Assembly: GCA_031213475.1 (NCBI GenBank)
Contig: JARUPZ010000017.1
Span: 5,555,548-5,619,547 of the forward strand
Direction: 5' to 3'
Length of the DNA: 64,000 nucleotides
Origin: Nereocystis luetkeana
Taxonomy: Eukaryota > Sar > Phaeophyceae > Laminariales > Laminariaceae
Under the pieces are notes generated by a model. That model worked only from the letters and a program-made list of their open reading frames with translations, made no database searches and had not been told where the DNA came from. The translations under genes and the position numbers were made by a program. Every line of letters starts with the position of its first letter. Position 1 is the stretch's first letter. Positions 45,866 to 57,113 of this stretch are shown piece after piece.

Positions 45866-46427
45866 CTGAGGCCACTTCTTGTGCAGTCGGGTTTGCAGGC
45901 AGTTGAAAATGGTGCTATCGGCACCTTCGCACGACACTTTGGCCCACAAATGTGCGAAACTGCTGTTTCTTGCCTCGGAACGACTTGGACTTTTCTCCAA
46001 GATCTATCTAGAGCTGGTTCCCGCTTCACCAGGTGCCCAGTCGCAGGTACTCTTTCCTACCCAACTGGGTCAAATACGACTACAACCCTCGATTGGATCG
46101 GAAAAAAACGTTTTTTCCGATCCGATTCCAGATCGTAATCGTATTTGACCCAGTTGGATCGGGAAAACAAAACGTTTTTTCCGATCCGATCCCTGATCGT
46201 AATCGCGTTTGACCCAGTTGGATCGGAAAAGTACCGAAGGCGATTGCCTGCAACTGGGCGCATGGAGAAGCGGGAAACAGCTCTAGATGGGTCTTGGAGA
46301 AAGTCCAAGTCGTTCTGAGGCGAGAAACAGCAGTTTCGCACATTTTCGGAGCAAAAGCTTGCGCGAACGTGCGGATCGCACCATTTCCAACTGATTGCAA
46401 ATCCGACTGCATAAGAAGTGGCCTGAG
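45866..46427. mobile_element. Foldback element with about 210-bp arms
   Basis: The left arm (AGGCCACTTCTTGTGCAGTC at about 45,868) is repeated inverted at the right end (GACTGCATAAGAAGTGGCCT at about 46,408). Matching words run inward through AAATGGTGC, CAGCAGTTTCG, AAGTCGTTC and TCTAGAGC. The centre (46,060-46,230) holds three copies of TTTGACCCAGTTGGATCGG or its complement and AAACGTTTTTTCCGATCCGA. No target duplication is obvious. No transposase. Confidence 0.85.
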
Positions 46428-46742
46428 TCACGTACAAGCGATGGTGAAAATGGAGGTACCGCCATTAACATAAATATGTTGATTTTACTCAAGAACATGA
46501 TCTATAAGATCCATCTTAGATTTGAGGTGTCCCATGCTGAAAAGTGGTTCTGGTATTATTGGTAGGGTATTAGGATATCGGGGTAATATGTACCCCACCA
46601 GTGCCACTCGTTAGACGTATCTCCATGTGAGGCGAGTCGGCTCGATAGCTCGGATGTCATCTACGATGAGTTCCGTGTTATTGTCTGGAGTCAACGAGAT
46701 GCTCGTATGTAAACGGAGTAACATTTAATACGAGGACAGCAG

Positions 46743-47090
46743 CAGGGAGTAGGTTTAGCAATGTGGGAGGTATGATCTTTAGACCTTTAACCTTTAACGA
46801 ATTGGGAGAAGGGATCTTTAGGTTGGTAGGCTGTTCAGGGGTTTTTGATTCCTGTTGGGATCAACGTTCGGGCGAAGACCCAACCCAACCTAACCCTAAC
46901 CCTGACCCTGACCCTGACCCCAAACCGCAGCCAAAACGAGCCAAAACGAGTCATAACCGCGGCTGCGCCGCGTTTGCATATAACCAGGAAATTTCTCAGT
47001 TGCGGACGACGATTCCGAAGTGCAACGCATTCTCCAAGTAAACAACATCCCTAAAGATCCCTCCTCCCAGATTGCTCAACCTACTCCCTG
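46743..47090. repeat. Foldback element with telomere-like core, copy 2
   Basis: Ends CAGGGAGTAGGTTTAGCAAT (left) and, inverted, CAGGGAGTAGGTTGAGCAAT (right, ending 47,090). The core has CCTAACCCTAACCCTGACCC at about 46,890 and AAACCGCAGCCAAAACGAG, shared with the 20,771-21,187 element. Confidence 0.8.
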
Positions 47091-47429
47091 GGCGTGAGCG
47101 GTCCGTGTTAACATGTTTTCTGACTTGGACGGTTTGGGTAGCGCTTCGGAAAATGAGTGTTTTTGATGAATAACCCGCTGATTATTTTGTCGAACGGTAT
47201 TGTTTGATGAGCAAAAGAAAAAATATTACGAATTTCGCTGGTCCATTCCCCCGTGCCGACAACTAACCAAAATTTGTTCTCAAATTTGCATGAAAAAAAC
47301 AAATTTACGCATTTTGGTAAGATCTGATATTCGACCGCTGCATTCGGTTGGCCGGAAACTCTCCGGACGCTTTGGATCGGCCAAGGCTGCCCCGCGAGTG
47401 GCCTGGGGCCATGTCTGCTGTGTGGGGTT

Positions 47430-47796
47430 TTGCAAGATTTGCTGCCGCTGCTGCTGCATGCCTACTCTGCTGCCTGCCGCTGCAGCAGACAGGTGCTGCT
47501 GCAGTTGCTGTTGCACGTCACGGACTACTGCTACTACGGCATGAAGTATGCAAGGCTGTTGTTGTACACGCTGCGGCAAGCAAGCACTGCGGTAAGCAAG
47601 CGGTGCTGCAAACAATGGTTGCTGCAAGCGAGCGCTGCTGCATAAGCAAGCACTGCCGCAAGCAAGCGCTGCTGCAAGCAAGCACTGCCGCAAGCAAGCG
47701 CTGCTGCAAGCAAGCACTGCTGCAAACAAGAGAGCCGCCCCAGGCAAGCGCAGCTGCAAGCGCTGCTGCAGGCTCTGCTTACGGCCAAATGCGGCG

Positions 47797-47834
<38 letters not shown>

Positions 47835-47835
47835 A
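47430..47835. repeat. CTG microsatellite and GCAAGCAAGCRCTGCY minisatellite
   Basis: 16-bp units of the type CTGCTGCAAGCAAGCAC fill about 47,570-47,740, and a (CTG)12-like run lies at 47,798-47,833. Frames on both strands (Ala, Leu, Cys or Gln runs) are products of the repeat. Confidence 0.85.
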
Positions 47836-47859
47836 AGCGCGCGCACTCTTGCCGCCAAG

Positions 47860-50110
47860 CCCGTGATCCTCGCCGCTATACCAACCCTTTTTGGGCATCG
47901 AGGACAACTGAAAAGAAGGAGGGCGATATTCTCGTAGTGGCGGCGTTGCTTGCACAGCGAGTGTCGACAAGCGCAAGTTTGATCGCACTGCTGCCTGTTG
48001 GTGCTTGCTGTGGCGCTGACTGATTCTGCAGCTTGCTGCTGGCGGGGTTGATATTTTGCTATGGAAGTTCGCCATGTGGGGCGTTACTAGGAAGGGCATT
48101 GACACTGCGGAATCTTCCAACGTTCCAATTAAATTGCAATCTTCGCCAGCTATCTACCAATCAAATACCTTCATTTGCGACGATCCTGAAACGATAACTT
48201 ATAGACCGACGCGACACCAGAACCGCGCTCGAAGCAAGCAGAGATCTAGCCTGCGGCACGCCTATTTTTTGTTTTCAACTAAGTTTTTACATCGCTTCCC
48301 CCTTTCTTCGCGTTTGTACTTTTGACGCCCATAGGGGTACTGGTAGGGACGCGACGATGATGGCAGCCGTATGGATGTGGCTAGAGGGGGGCAAAATGCA
48401 GAACTGATGGCTCTCCCGTAATTGAAATTGAATACGGCCTTTATCGGCCGCTGCCTCGATTCGAATTTGTCATCAGTTTCGGCTCTCTGTCAAAGCCGTG
48501 AGTGAGACGTTTCGTTCCCCATGGTCTCGATGATTTCCACTTTCTCGTGATCCGTGGCTAGAGCATTGCCAGATGGAGCGCCCATTCCCGTGATTTGTTG
48601 TCTTGGATATAGAAGCGTTTCCGTTTCTTTCTTCTGCTGGAATATGGTGTTTAGTGTGCTTTCTGGCACCCTAACCCTGTCGTCAACTGTTGCCGGGATC
48701 GTGAAGGGGCGGTGTTGCCGTCCGTGCGACATTCGCGAGATCCCCCCTGGCAGCCGGAGCACTGACGGTGTAAGCCTCGAGGCCGGTGCATGTCCACATG
48801 GAAAACATGGCGCAGTCGTAGTAAACCTAATGAATATGATACAAACAGAAACCTGGTATAAAGGGGCCTGCGACCACGGATGTCTTGCCGACAGACCGCA
48901 ACAATGACCAGCGCCCCTGAAATCAGGCATCACTCTCTGTGCGGTTTGTGACAGCAGGACTACGACGCTCGAGACGCCCGTCGTCAATGGCTCATTGCTG
49001 TCGAAATACTAAACAAAGTATTTGCCCACAGCAGGCACATCGTGTTCAAGATGCGCGACGACAGCTAAGGAGACCTTCAGCGTTTTTTGGATTCGAGCGA
49101 ATACGGGGAACATTCGCAACTTGTCGTCATGCAACATAGGTGCGTCCTAAATGTGTGCCACCTGCAACGTATCATCTTTGTCGCGATGCAGCGTGAGCCG
49201 GCTCCCAGCATCGTCTCAAGTCAACGTCGAAATGCGCTGATTTTACCACCTGTACCAGAGGCCGTCCAAAACGTTTTTCTTGCGGAAACCCGGGTGACTC
49301 GACTATCAGGGAATAGTCGAGGGAGTCCCCGAAAATCGACACACGCCTCTCGGCTACACAGCAGACTTGCTTCAGCATTCGGCCTTGACTGTAGTGATGC
49401 GCTGGATGTAGTACACAAAATCGACCACCCCAGCTCACCCCGGCAGCGACGCCGTTCAACGGCCCGCCTTGCGTCACGAGCAGGTGATCACCCCTTACGT
49501 AATCAAGCCGTGACTCCTTTTGGGCTCTGAATACCTCCTCGAGCTTTTCTCGAGGACACAGGGGGCATCGGCTCGACGAAAATATAGAGCATGCTTGCCG
49601 TCTGATTTAGGCAAACTAATGTAGAGAGGGTGCACTCTTTCCTTGCCGCCCCGACCTCCCGACGCCTCTTTCCTTGCGCCTCGAGCCTTGAGAATTCTCG
49701 TCGCTTAACGAGTTTCGAGTTGCCCAACCAGTGCTGCTGCTGCTGCTGCTGTTGCTGATTCCGCTGGGTTTGTTGTGTGGCGGTGAAGCTCGTCGTTTTC
49801 CGTTTTTTGAGTTGTCATGCTCGTCGCGATTGGTAAAAAAGCATAGTCGCCGGTGCTGGGTTCTAAAAATTCCGAGAGCATGCCGCGGTCGATCGTGGAT
49901 ACTCGTCCCAGCGATGTATCACATGGTGGACAGGCCATGACCTATAGTAGTACGTCATCCACTAACTGTAGTTCCTCGTTTGACCTTGTGAGGGTGTGCG
50001 AAGAGTATAAACGGCACCGATTCCACCCAGGAAACATGCGTAACTCACGAGCGACATACATTTTTTTCTATATTTCCTAATACTTTCGGGTTTGCACCCA
50101 CTAGTAGTGT
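47860..50110. other. Gene-poor stretch with unassigned frames
   Basis: The minus-strand frame 48,987-48,490 ends in a plausible, charged C-terminus (TLNTIFQQKKETETLLYPRQ and on to a TAA/TGA stop) but has no known motif. At 49,480-49,170 (minus) there is a faint likeness to the end of a Ty1/copia RNase H (a KSAHFDVDLR patch), in broken frames. A (CTG)n run sits at 49,733-49,755. Nothing firm. Confidence 0.35.
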
Positions 50111-50113
50111 ATA

Positions 50114-50392
50114 CCAGCGCAGTCCCATCAACCAATGATTTCCGAGACTGATTTGGAGCGTTAGCGACCCACCAATGTTCCAGCGCAGTTCCACCAACCA
50201 ATGATTCCCGAGACTGATTTGGAGCGGTAGCGACCCACCAATGTACCAGCGCAGTCCCACCAACGTATCTATGATTCCCGAGACTGATTTGGAGCGGTAG
50301 CCACCCCCCAATACACCAGCGCAGTCCCACCAACCTATGATTCCCGAGACTGATTTGTAGCGTTAGCGAACCACCATTACACCAGCGCAGTA
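50114..50392. repeat. 66-bp minisatellite, four units plus a partial
   Basis: Units begin CCAGCGCAGT at 50,114, 50,180, 50,246, 50,316 and 50,382. The third is 70 bp by insertion of a short GTATC-like piece. Each contains GATTCCCGAGACTGATTTGG and TAGCGACCCACC. A minus-strand frame reads it as repeating 22-residue peptides (66 is a multiple of three) until the 70-bp unit breaks the phase. Confidence 0.92.
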
Positions 50393-50399
50393 GCAGAAA

Positions 50400-51300
50400 A
50401 TATGCTCGCGAAAACGCTAAATTGTTTTTTACTTTGAGAAGGTGAAGATATAACACAATTATTGCTACATCATCACCTTTGACGCAAGGGCCTTCACTCC
50501 AGTAACGTTGTTCTCCACGCGAGAAGATGGGACCGGAGGAAAGACTTCGTTCTTAGGTGAAAAAAAAAGGCTATTAACGGCTGAAAACCTCGGGTTTCTT
50601 GCAAACTTGCATCAACTATTCTACAACTAAGAAATACGGATCTTGGTTGCAAACCCCTAACGGTAATTCCAAGGCTTTTGCACGTGCTGCCCAGACATCT
50701 ACACACGCGGGTACTTGACGACGCACCCATTCCTGTTCCTTTAAAAGAAACGTAAATTTCGTGTCCGGGCTCGATATCGTTCTGTTTTCCGATCTTGATT
50801 AAACTAAGGACCGTATTTAACGACGCATATTTAGAACAAAACTTGCTAAATGTTCGTCTAATAATAATGGAATGTATGTTTTACTTGCCAAATAAGCAAG
50901 AAACTTGCCAAGCTTGGCTTTGTAGATTACACTTCCTGCTCGTTGGCAAATTTATGTATGAAAGGATAAATTTGATTTTTTATTTGCTTTTTTCAAGGCT
51001 TATCACATGTAGGGGTGATATTTTCTGCTTATCGACCAGCAAAAAAAAAACACCTCCGCCAAAAGGCGACGCCTCCACCCATAGTAGAATCACTTGATTT
51101 CGGTACACAAAATTCTGTAATATCCAGAAGCACAGTGCGCCAGATCGCGCATGAATGTTGAGCTGAAAGTTCGTGTATGTCTCCAGATCGAATACGCCCA
51201 CATGTTGCAAAGTTGTCAATAGGCATTGGATAACAAAGATAAAATCGCCGAAAAACTGGCTGTTTTTGGCATATTTCGATCGAAGTAATTTAGACATTAT
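50400..51300. other. No recognisable gene
   Basis: AT-rich DNA with short frames only. I see no repeat family or domain. Confidence 0.45.
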
Positions 51301-51301
51301 A

Positions 51302-52316
51302 CTCCGTTCCCCTCGCTGCCTTGGCAAGGAATGCTGTGAGGCATGCCCTATCAGGCTTATAGCGAGTGGGGTAGGTCTTTCTGGCGGGTGTAAGGCCGGA
51401 CTCACCCTCAAGGATTGATTCCTTCTTGCTGAGGACTGTGGCCGCGAGGCTCAGGCAGCAGTAGAGTTGGGTCGATCGTGGCGCGTCAGGCGCGGAAACC
51501 TACGGTTCGCGCGTCTTCGTTTAGGCAGCTGCGGCAGAGCAGCAATACTCAATCGGCGTGTCCGTGCGCGGAGGCGGGCGCCACCACAGGCCACACTACG
51601 GCACAGTCTATTGCTGCGGTAGGAGGCAGGACTAACTCGACAACGAGGGAGGAGGGAGACTGAGCGTCGACGTGCAGGAAAGAGACGGATTGAACCCCGC
51701 CTTGCGCGAGAATTTTTTTTTTTCAGATCAGAACCGCAAGTGCGAGGAGCGTTTAGTTTTTCGGATGGCGGGGAAGGGGAACCAACTGTAAGGGAGTGGC
51801 AACCAGAGCACGTGCAAAGGAGCGGGCGGACTGAGCCAAGGCGATGAGGCGGCCATGAAGAGCGGCAGGAAGACGTTGCACGGAGACCCGTGATCGGCGT
51901 GCACACCATCATCACGAGAGAAACAATCATAAGTTTGTTTTTTCCTGGTATTGTTTTTCACGAGGCAGAATAGTATCTACTTATTATAAACGTCACAGGT
52001 AGTTGTATGCCCATTATGGGGAATAACCCACGCAATTATCAGGGACGTGGTATCATTCTTGTGCTGCACCGTTTTTTGTCAAACAGCCCAGGAAGAGATG
52101 GTGATCGTTCATATTCATGTCGTGGTAAGGTTCGATTGCTACTTTTTTCACTGCATATCCGCGAGTCTTCACTCTGACAGCACTCCAGATAGCGCAGGCA
52201 GGTGTGTTCCTCTTTCGTGTTCTCGACTAATGTGCCTTGAGCACGGTGCAGTCAGCACTCCAGACAGCAGCCGCCGTAGTCAGCAGCCACATATTGGTTA
52301 GTGGTGGGAACGGGGG
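51302..52316 (-). mobile_element. Tc1/Stowaway-like non-autonomous element, copy 1
   Basis: A 1.0-kb block in reverse orientation to the copy at 57,673-58,810. Ends are CTCCGTTCCC (left) and GGGAACGGGGG (right), with TA directly outside each (51,300-51,301 and 52,317-52,318). The terminal sequence resembles the Stowaway consensus CTCCCTCCGTTCC. No transposase is visible; frames through it lack motifs. It lacks the MITE found in the second copy. The right flank beyond TA is also shared with the 63,881 copy, so this boundary may be that of a larger unit. Confidence 0.7.
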
Positions 52317-52342
52317 TACTGTATGTTGTAGTTGAGGGAATA

Positions 52343-52533
52343 TACCCGCGGCCATGTTTGGTTCAGTTCGCACATTCGTTTTATCTTGTGTGCGCTGTCT
52401 TCGTCTCGTGTATTTTTAGGAAGCCGAATTTCGATTTTTTATGGTTTTCGGATCTTTCTTGGGCTCCAGCACCTTTGTGTGACCACGGACTTCTTCGTCA
52501 GAGAGTTAATATGAGAACAACATATCGCCATCA
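52343..52533 (+). repeat. Short interspersed repeat M, copy X
   Basis: Starts near ATATACCCGCGGCCATG, runs TTCAGTTCGCACATTCG, CAGCACCTTTGTGTGACCACGG and ends GAGAACAAC. Copies lie at 57,474-57,641 (plus), 62,879-62,953 (minus, tail only) and 63,739-63,865 (minus, truncated). The 3' end resembles that of the LINE at 21,651. Confidence 0.75.
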
Positions 52534-52607
52534 TGAGTACAACTCGTGAAAAATCCCGGCCACCATGATGATTAGGTTATGTCTTCAAAAATAGGGTCAT
52601 AATGACA

Positions 52608-52927
52608 TTTTTTTTATTTTGTCATCACTTTTACTTTCCAGCCTAACTCGTAGGAGATCTCACCCTCAGCGATCATCTGGACAAGCCGTGGTCACAGGTG
52701 TCGTCCCTTCTCCCCCCAGGTATGTGCCTTTTTTTTGTCGCGCATAGGGTTCAGCATTCCCACTGCTCGTTGATTTTCATCCAATGTAGCTAACTCACGC
52801 TCTCGCGCTTTCCACCAATCAATTTTATTTTGCAAGAAAAGTCGCTACGAGCATGAACTCGGTGGGGCTTGAACCCACGAAATAGATCTTGATAGGCACG
52901 CGGACCACCTACCAAGCCACCGGGGAC
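52608..52927 (-). mobile_element. tRNA-derived SINE, type 2
   Basis: The head (52,927-52,856 on the minus strand) resembles a tRNA: A-box-like TGGCTTGGTAGGTGG and B-box-like GGGTTCAAGCCC, the latter inside a perfect T-stem (GTGGG/CCCAC). A roughly 230-bp unrelated body follows and ends in an A-rich tail (plus strand 52,608-52,620). This is the structure of a pol III SINE. It could be a diverged tRNA pseudogene, but body and tail favour a SINE. Confidence 0.65.
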
Positions 52928-52929
52928 GC

Positions 52930-54105
52930 CGGCTATGAACGCAAAGAATTAATCTCGCATGGGCCACGGGCGTTGCAACATTTCGCTCCTTATCGTATGA
53001 AATATATGATATCTGGTACCTGTATTCAAATAATAGGTATTATTGTTGTATTGTTGTTGTTCTCACATTAATTCATATATAGCTGACGTCTTCGAGCAAA
53101 CAGGGGATAATATTTACCAGGTACCAGGTATAATGTTCCGTATACGTGAAGCTTGTGTTACAGATCGAGGAATGGACAACCGGTGGTTTGCAAACAGTTT
53201 GTGAAGGGCGAAGGGTGCTCCACCTCCTGCGCTGCCTGCAGCTGCGGCTGCGGCTGTCGCTGCTGCTGCTGCGGTGGCGGCTGCGGCCTACTGCTGAAGC
53301 GGCTCCAAAGAATGAAAGAACGTTTGTTGTGAACAGAATAATGCAATGAATCGAGCAGGGAGATTTGCTCGTCTTGCATGAGCATGTGAAATTCGCTCGC
53401 AAAAAAATCATGAGTACCATGGTATAATACACCGGGGTATATTGTATTGGCGTTTATTCCTATTTATTCGCTATTGTCATCGCTTTCCGACGGCGAACAC
53501 GAGGGGTCCGAGCCTGCTGAGCCTGAGCCCGAGCCCGACCCAGACCCCAAACGCTCCGACCCCGACCTCGACCTCTCCGACCCCTTTACAAAAGATTTCG
53601 GAGGTGGAGGGTTCGCTTTCATCCCCCGACCTTCCTTGCGATCCCGAGCACCCGTCTGCGTCGTTATCTAGATCACCCTCCGAGTCTTTATCCTACCCAG
53701 AAACGACCGCAATGAGGAGCACATGCAGCACACAGCCTAGGGGGAGGCAATAAATGCGCTCCTCATCTGGAGGAGCAGGCGTCTCTTGAGGAGGACGGTT
53801 GTTGAGGGCTCGGTGCTGATGGCATCTCGTCCGCAGGCTCCGCGATCGACATGTTGAGGGCGCGTGTTCAGCGCGCTTGCTGCTACTGCTGCTTCAGGCA
53901 GGCAGCAGCAGCGGCAGACAGCAGCAGCAGCAGCAGCAGCGCGACTCCCGTCAAACTATTGAGCCTATTTTGGTGATGTGTGTGACATTTCACTACGTTT
54001 TGATTGGTTTATCGATGATGAATTTTTTCCACTCTGAACGGGTAAAAAAACACATTTTTCGCCCAGAAAAATACAAACTAGCACCGTTTTCAGTGACTGA
54101 GAATC
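52930..54105. other. Gene-free stretch
   Basis: Includes an (AAC)n-type tail on the minus strand (53,030-53,075), twin TACCAGGTA copies (53,115 and 53,122), a GAGCCCGAGCCCGACCC simple repeat coding Glu/Pro/Asp (53,520-53,590) and (CAG)n at about 53,905-53,941. No convincing gene. Confidence 0.45.
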
Positions 54106-54109
54106 GTGG

Positions 54110-54527
54110 CGGAACGGAACGGGACAGGTTGAACGTTTTCGACGGGAAAAAAATGACAACGGGACGGGACGGGAGGGTAAAATGAAGACATAACAAGTTG
54201 GCAGGATGGGACGGGACCGGACAGCGGGTGCATAATTTCTCGACGGGACGGGACGGTAAAATTCAATCCAGAAAGATTTTCAAACGGGACGGGAAGGTAA
54301 ATAATTTTTCCTCCGGCTGGACGGGACGGTAATAATTTGTTTTTCTTCGGCGGGAGGTGACGGCTAATATTTTTTTCCTCGACGGGACGCGAAGGCAAAT
54401 ATTTGTTTCCACGGCGGGACTTGACGGATAAAACAATTTTCCACGGCGAGACAGGAAGGTATTTTATTTTCTTCAACGGGGTGGGACGGTAAATACTTTC
54501 CCTCGGCTGAACGGGACGGTAAATATA
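54110..54527. repeat. Degenerate ACGGGACGGTAAA minisatellite
   Basis: About a dozen loosely spaced (30-40 bp) units with GACGGGACGGTAA followed by a T-rich spacer. The related array at 60,990-61,255 ends in the inverted form CCGTCCCGTCCCGTCCCG. Minus-strand frames (Pro-Ser-Arg runs) follow from the repeat. Confidence 0.75.
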
Positions 54528-54529
54528 TA

Positions 54530-55070
54530 CCTAGTATATTTCTTCTTTCCTGCTGGAAGGTTGGCGCGGTTGTAACGTGAAGACTCTCCCTCACTGCTTG
54601 TTGCGCGAAGAGAGCCGTCCCGACGCACACGTTTTATTCTCGACCCGCGCGGCCCACAAGCTCCGAGAAGTGCTACCCCTACACGGGCAACGTCTATTTT
54701 CTGATTTCTTCCCACCCCTGCCTCAAGTATTCTTGTCGCGGCGCCAGCTCATGGTGGCTGTGTTCTAATGATAACTGTGCTTGCGTTGTGTTACTAGTGC
54801 TTGTGGAGGTAGGTGCGGATAGGTGGTGGTGGAGGTGGTTGCTGGGATCGGCGGCGATTTTGAAGCCGTTCGCTGCTGGTCGATCGACCCCCCCCTTGAG
54901 ATAGGCATCCATGGCGTCCGTGCCCGCCACACCAACGATTTTAGGAGACAGCATTTTCTCCCCTCCACAGACAGCAACTTTACCTTGTGACACACATCCT
55001 TTGACTGACACCAAACTACTAGGTTTAGTATGGAACACTCGGCCCTACCTGCTCGACAACGCACGTTTTG
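54530..55070. other. No recognisable gene
   Basis: Nothing beyond short overlapping frames; a CCACCACCTATCC-like simple stretch (minus) lies near 54,810-54,840. Confidence 0.4.
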
Positions 55071-55076
55071 CGTCTG

Positions 55077-55543
55077 GCTTGGTGGCCTGTCACCTCACAT
55101 ACCTTTGGGCCACACCAGTATATACTGGTGGTGTGGCCGTGAGTTAAAGTGGTCTCTGTTCTATTTGTGTGTGGTGGCGAGCTTGATTGAGGCCTAGTGG
55201 AAGGTGTTGCAGGTGAAAATATGAAGTGCAGACAACGGTTATTGACTGCATGAAGATCGTCATTTTTTTTTCAAAGGAACAACAACAGAGCCAACCCCAG
55301 GTATACCTAGAATGGCTTGGTGGCCTGTCACCTGACATATTTTTGGGCCACACCAGTATATACTGGTGGTGTGGCCGTGAGTTGAGTGGTTTAATTTATA
55401 TTTGTGTGTGGTGGTGAGCTTGATTGAGGCTGTGGAAGGTGTTGTAGGTGAAGATATGAAGTGCAGGCACGGTTATTAACTGCATGAAGATTCAGTTATA
55501 TTTTAAAGGAACAACAACAGAGCCAACACCAGGTATACCTAGA
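55077..55543. repeat. About 235-bp tandem duplication, each unit with a 31-bp palindrome
   Basis: Unit 1 is about 55,077-55,313 and unit 2 about 55,314-55,543. Both begin GGCTTGGTGGCCTGTCACCT and end AGGTATACCTAGAATG. Each contains a palindrome from GGCCACACCAGTA to TACTGGTGGTGTGGCC (55,108-55,138 and 55,348-55,378). Non-coding. Confidence 0.9.
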
Positions 55544-57085
55544 ATGCTCACCGTTATCCGCCAGTTCCACGACGGCATGCGAGCATGAGTGCGGCTGGAT
55601 GACGGTGAGCGCTCAGATATGCTGCGTGTGACGGAGAAACATTTCGCTGCTGATAAAGCCATCACGGACAGCTTGGTGCCACTCCAACGAAAGCAGGAGA
55701 AGAAGAAACAGAAGAAGGGGAAGGCACTGGCCGGGCACGCCGACTGACAGGGGAATGATAGAGAGGCCCAGACACTGTGGGCTATGCTCCATGCCGACGA
55801 TGCGGGCATAGTATCGAGATCACCTCACGGCCTAGAGAGGATGATGACGGTATCGTGTCTGCATGTGCCACTTTCGGCCTGACGATCTCGGAGGCCCAGA
55901 CGGAGACAGTGTGTCTGCAAACGAAAGATGGGGGGAACGTGCCGTTCACCGTCCCAGCAGCCGGCCAAGTGTACGAACATACGACCGAGTTTGTGTATTT
56001 GGGCGGGGCTATCAGCGCAGATTGGACGAGAAAAAGTGTCGAGGTAACGCGTCGACTCCAGAGGGCATGGGCATGCTTCGGACGGTATAAGATGGAAATC
56101 TATGACCGCCCGGGTGTGCGCCTACGCCAAAAAAGTGCGAAGGCTGAGAGCCGAGGTGATCGAAACGTTACTTTACGGTTGCGTTACTTGGAGCCCAAGC
56201 AAAACCGATTACGGCAGGCTACGGGAGGTCTATCGCGGAATGCTCCTCCGATGCATCCGCTGGCAAAAACGAAAGCGCGAAAACCACATTCTATCCGATG
56301 CTAGCGCTTTTCTCAGGACGCTTCTCAGGACAAAATCTGAGAGCGTTGAGACGACGGTACGCAGACGTAGGCTCTTGTTTGCGGGCTTCGTGACACGCAT
56401 GGGAGAGGAGCGTCTGTCGAAGAGGGTGATGTTTGGGGAGATGGTTGGGGGTAAGGGTTACTCCGGAGGACAGGAGTGGGACTGGATGAGGTACCTCGAC
56501 GAGGACCTCAAGGAGTTCGGTATCAAGCTCGAAGGGTGGCGCGAGGCAGCACAGAAAGCCGGCAGATGGTTCCGACGGGTCGAGGAAGGGGCGGAGGCCT
56601 TCATGCCCAAATGGCATACAGATGAGAAGGAGGCATCGGCAGAACGGCATAGAATAGCTGCAACTACGACCACAGGCGCTGACGCCAACGCGAGTGCGCA
56701 GAATACCATGGAAGAGGGGGGGGGCGAAGGGGGGACGAGGGGGAATGGGTGGGGGGGGGGGGGGGAGGTGGCGGTCTGCCCAACAGACTGAAGCCTGGGT
56801 ATGGCCATCATCGTCATGATGCACTTCCTTCTTTCGGACCCAAGGAACAAGTATGGTGTCACCTGGGCAACTTTGCGTGTCTGTATGCTCCAGTGCCTGC
56901 CTTTCGTAACTGATTTCCCCCACGCCCGTGCTTGTCCCTTTAGTCCCTTTTTTTGTGTTTCTTTCTTTCTCGTTTCTTGCCTCTTTGTGTGTCTCTGTGT
57001 CTCTGTTTGTATCTTCCGTTTTGCTTTTTGGCTTTTTGCTATATGCTTTTGGTATTTTGCTTCGCTTCATCTTCATGAATTTTTG
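55535..57085 (+). mobile_element. RTE-like LINE, 5'-truncated copy
   Basis: Starts in the RT palm (MLTVIRQFHDGM) and continues through LRVTEKHFAADKAITDSL, MLHADDAGIVS (catalytic box as HADD), FGLTISEAQTETVCLQTKDG and the C-terminal domain. Closest relative in the window is the 21,651-25,480 copy. Frameshifts lie near 55,850 and 56,120. Its 5' junction shares CCTAGAATG with the preceding duplication. A poly(G) run at about 56,749-56,765 corresponds to the poly(C) of the other copy. Confidence 0.85.
56102..56791 (+). pseudogene. LINE C-terminal domain, second copy
   Basis: Open for 229 codons: RRLRAEVIETLLYGCVTW, LREVYRGMLLRCIRW, RRRRLLFAGFVTRMGEER, KRVMFGEMVGGKGYSGG, ending in a Gly run. Nearly the same as 22,124-22,819 on the other strand, with an extra few codons around ASAFLRTLL. 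Best preserved part of this truncated element. Confidence 0.8.
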
Positions 57086-57113
57086 ACAGGATATACCCGC
57101 GGCCATATTGATC

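Noticed and set aside
47280..47866. Long Ala- or Leu-rich frames on both strands
   Set aside because: Products of the CTG and GCAAGCAAGC repeats.
48490..48987. Possible exon on the minus strand
   Set aside because: The C-terminal part looks protein-like, but there is no motif, partner exon or clear start.
49170..49480. Possible Ty1/copia RNase H remnant
   Set aside because: Only a KSAHFDVDLR-like patch and scattered residues in several frames; too weak to call.
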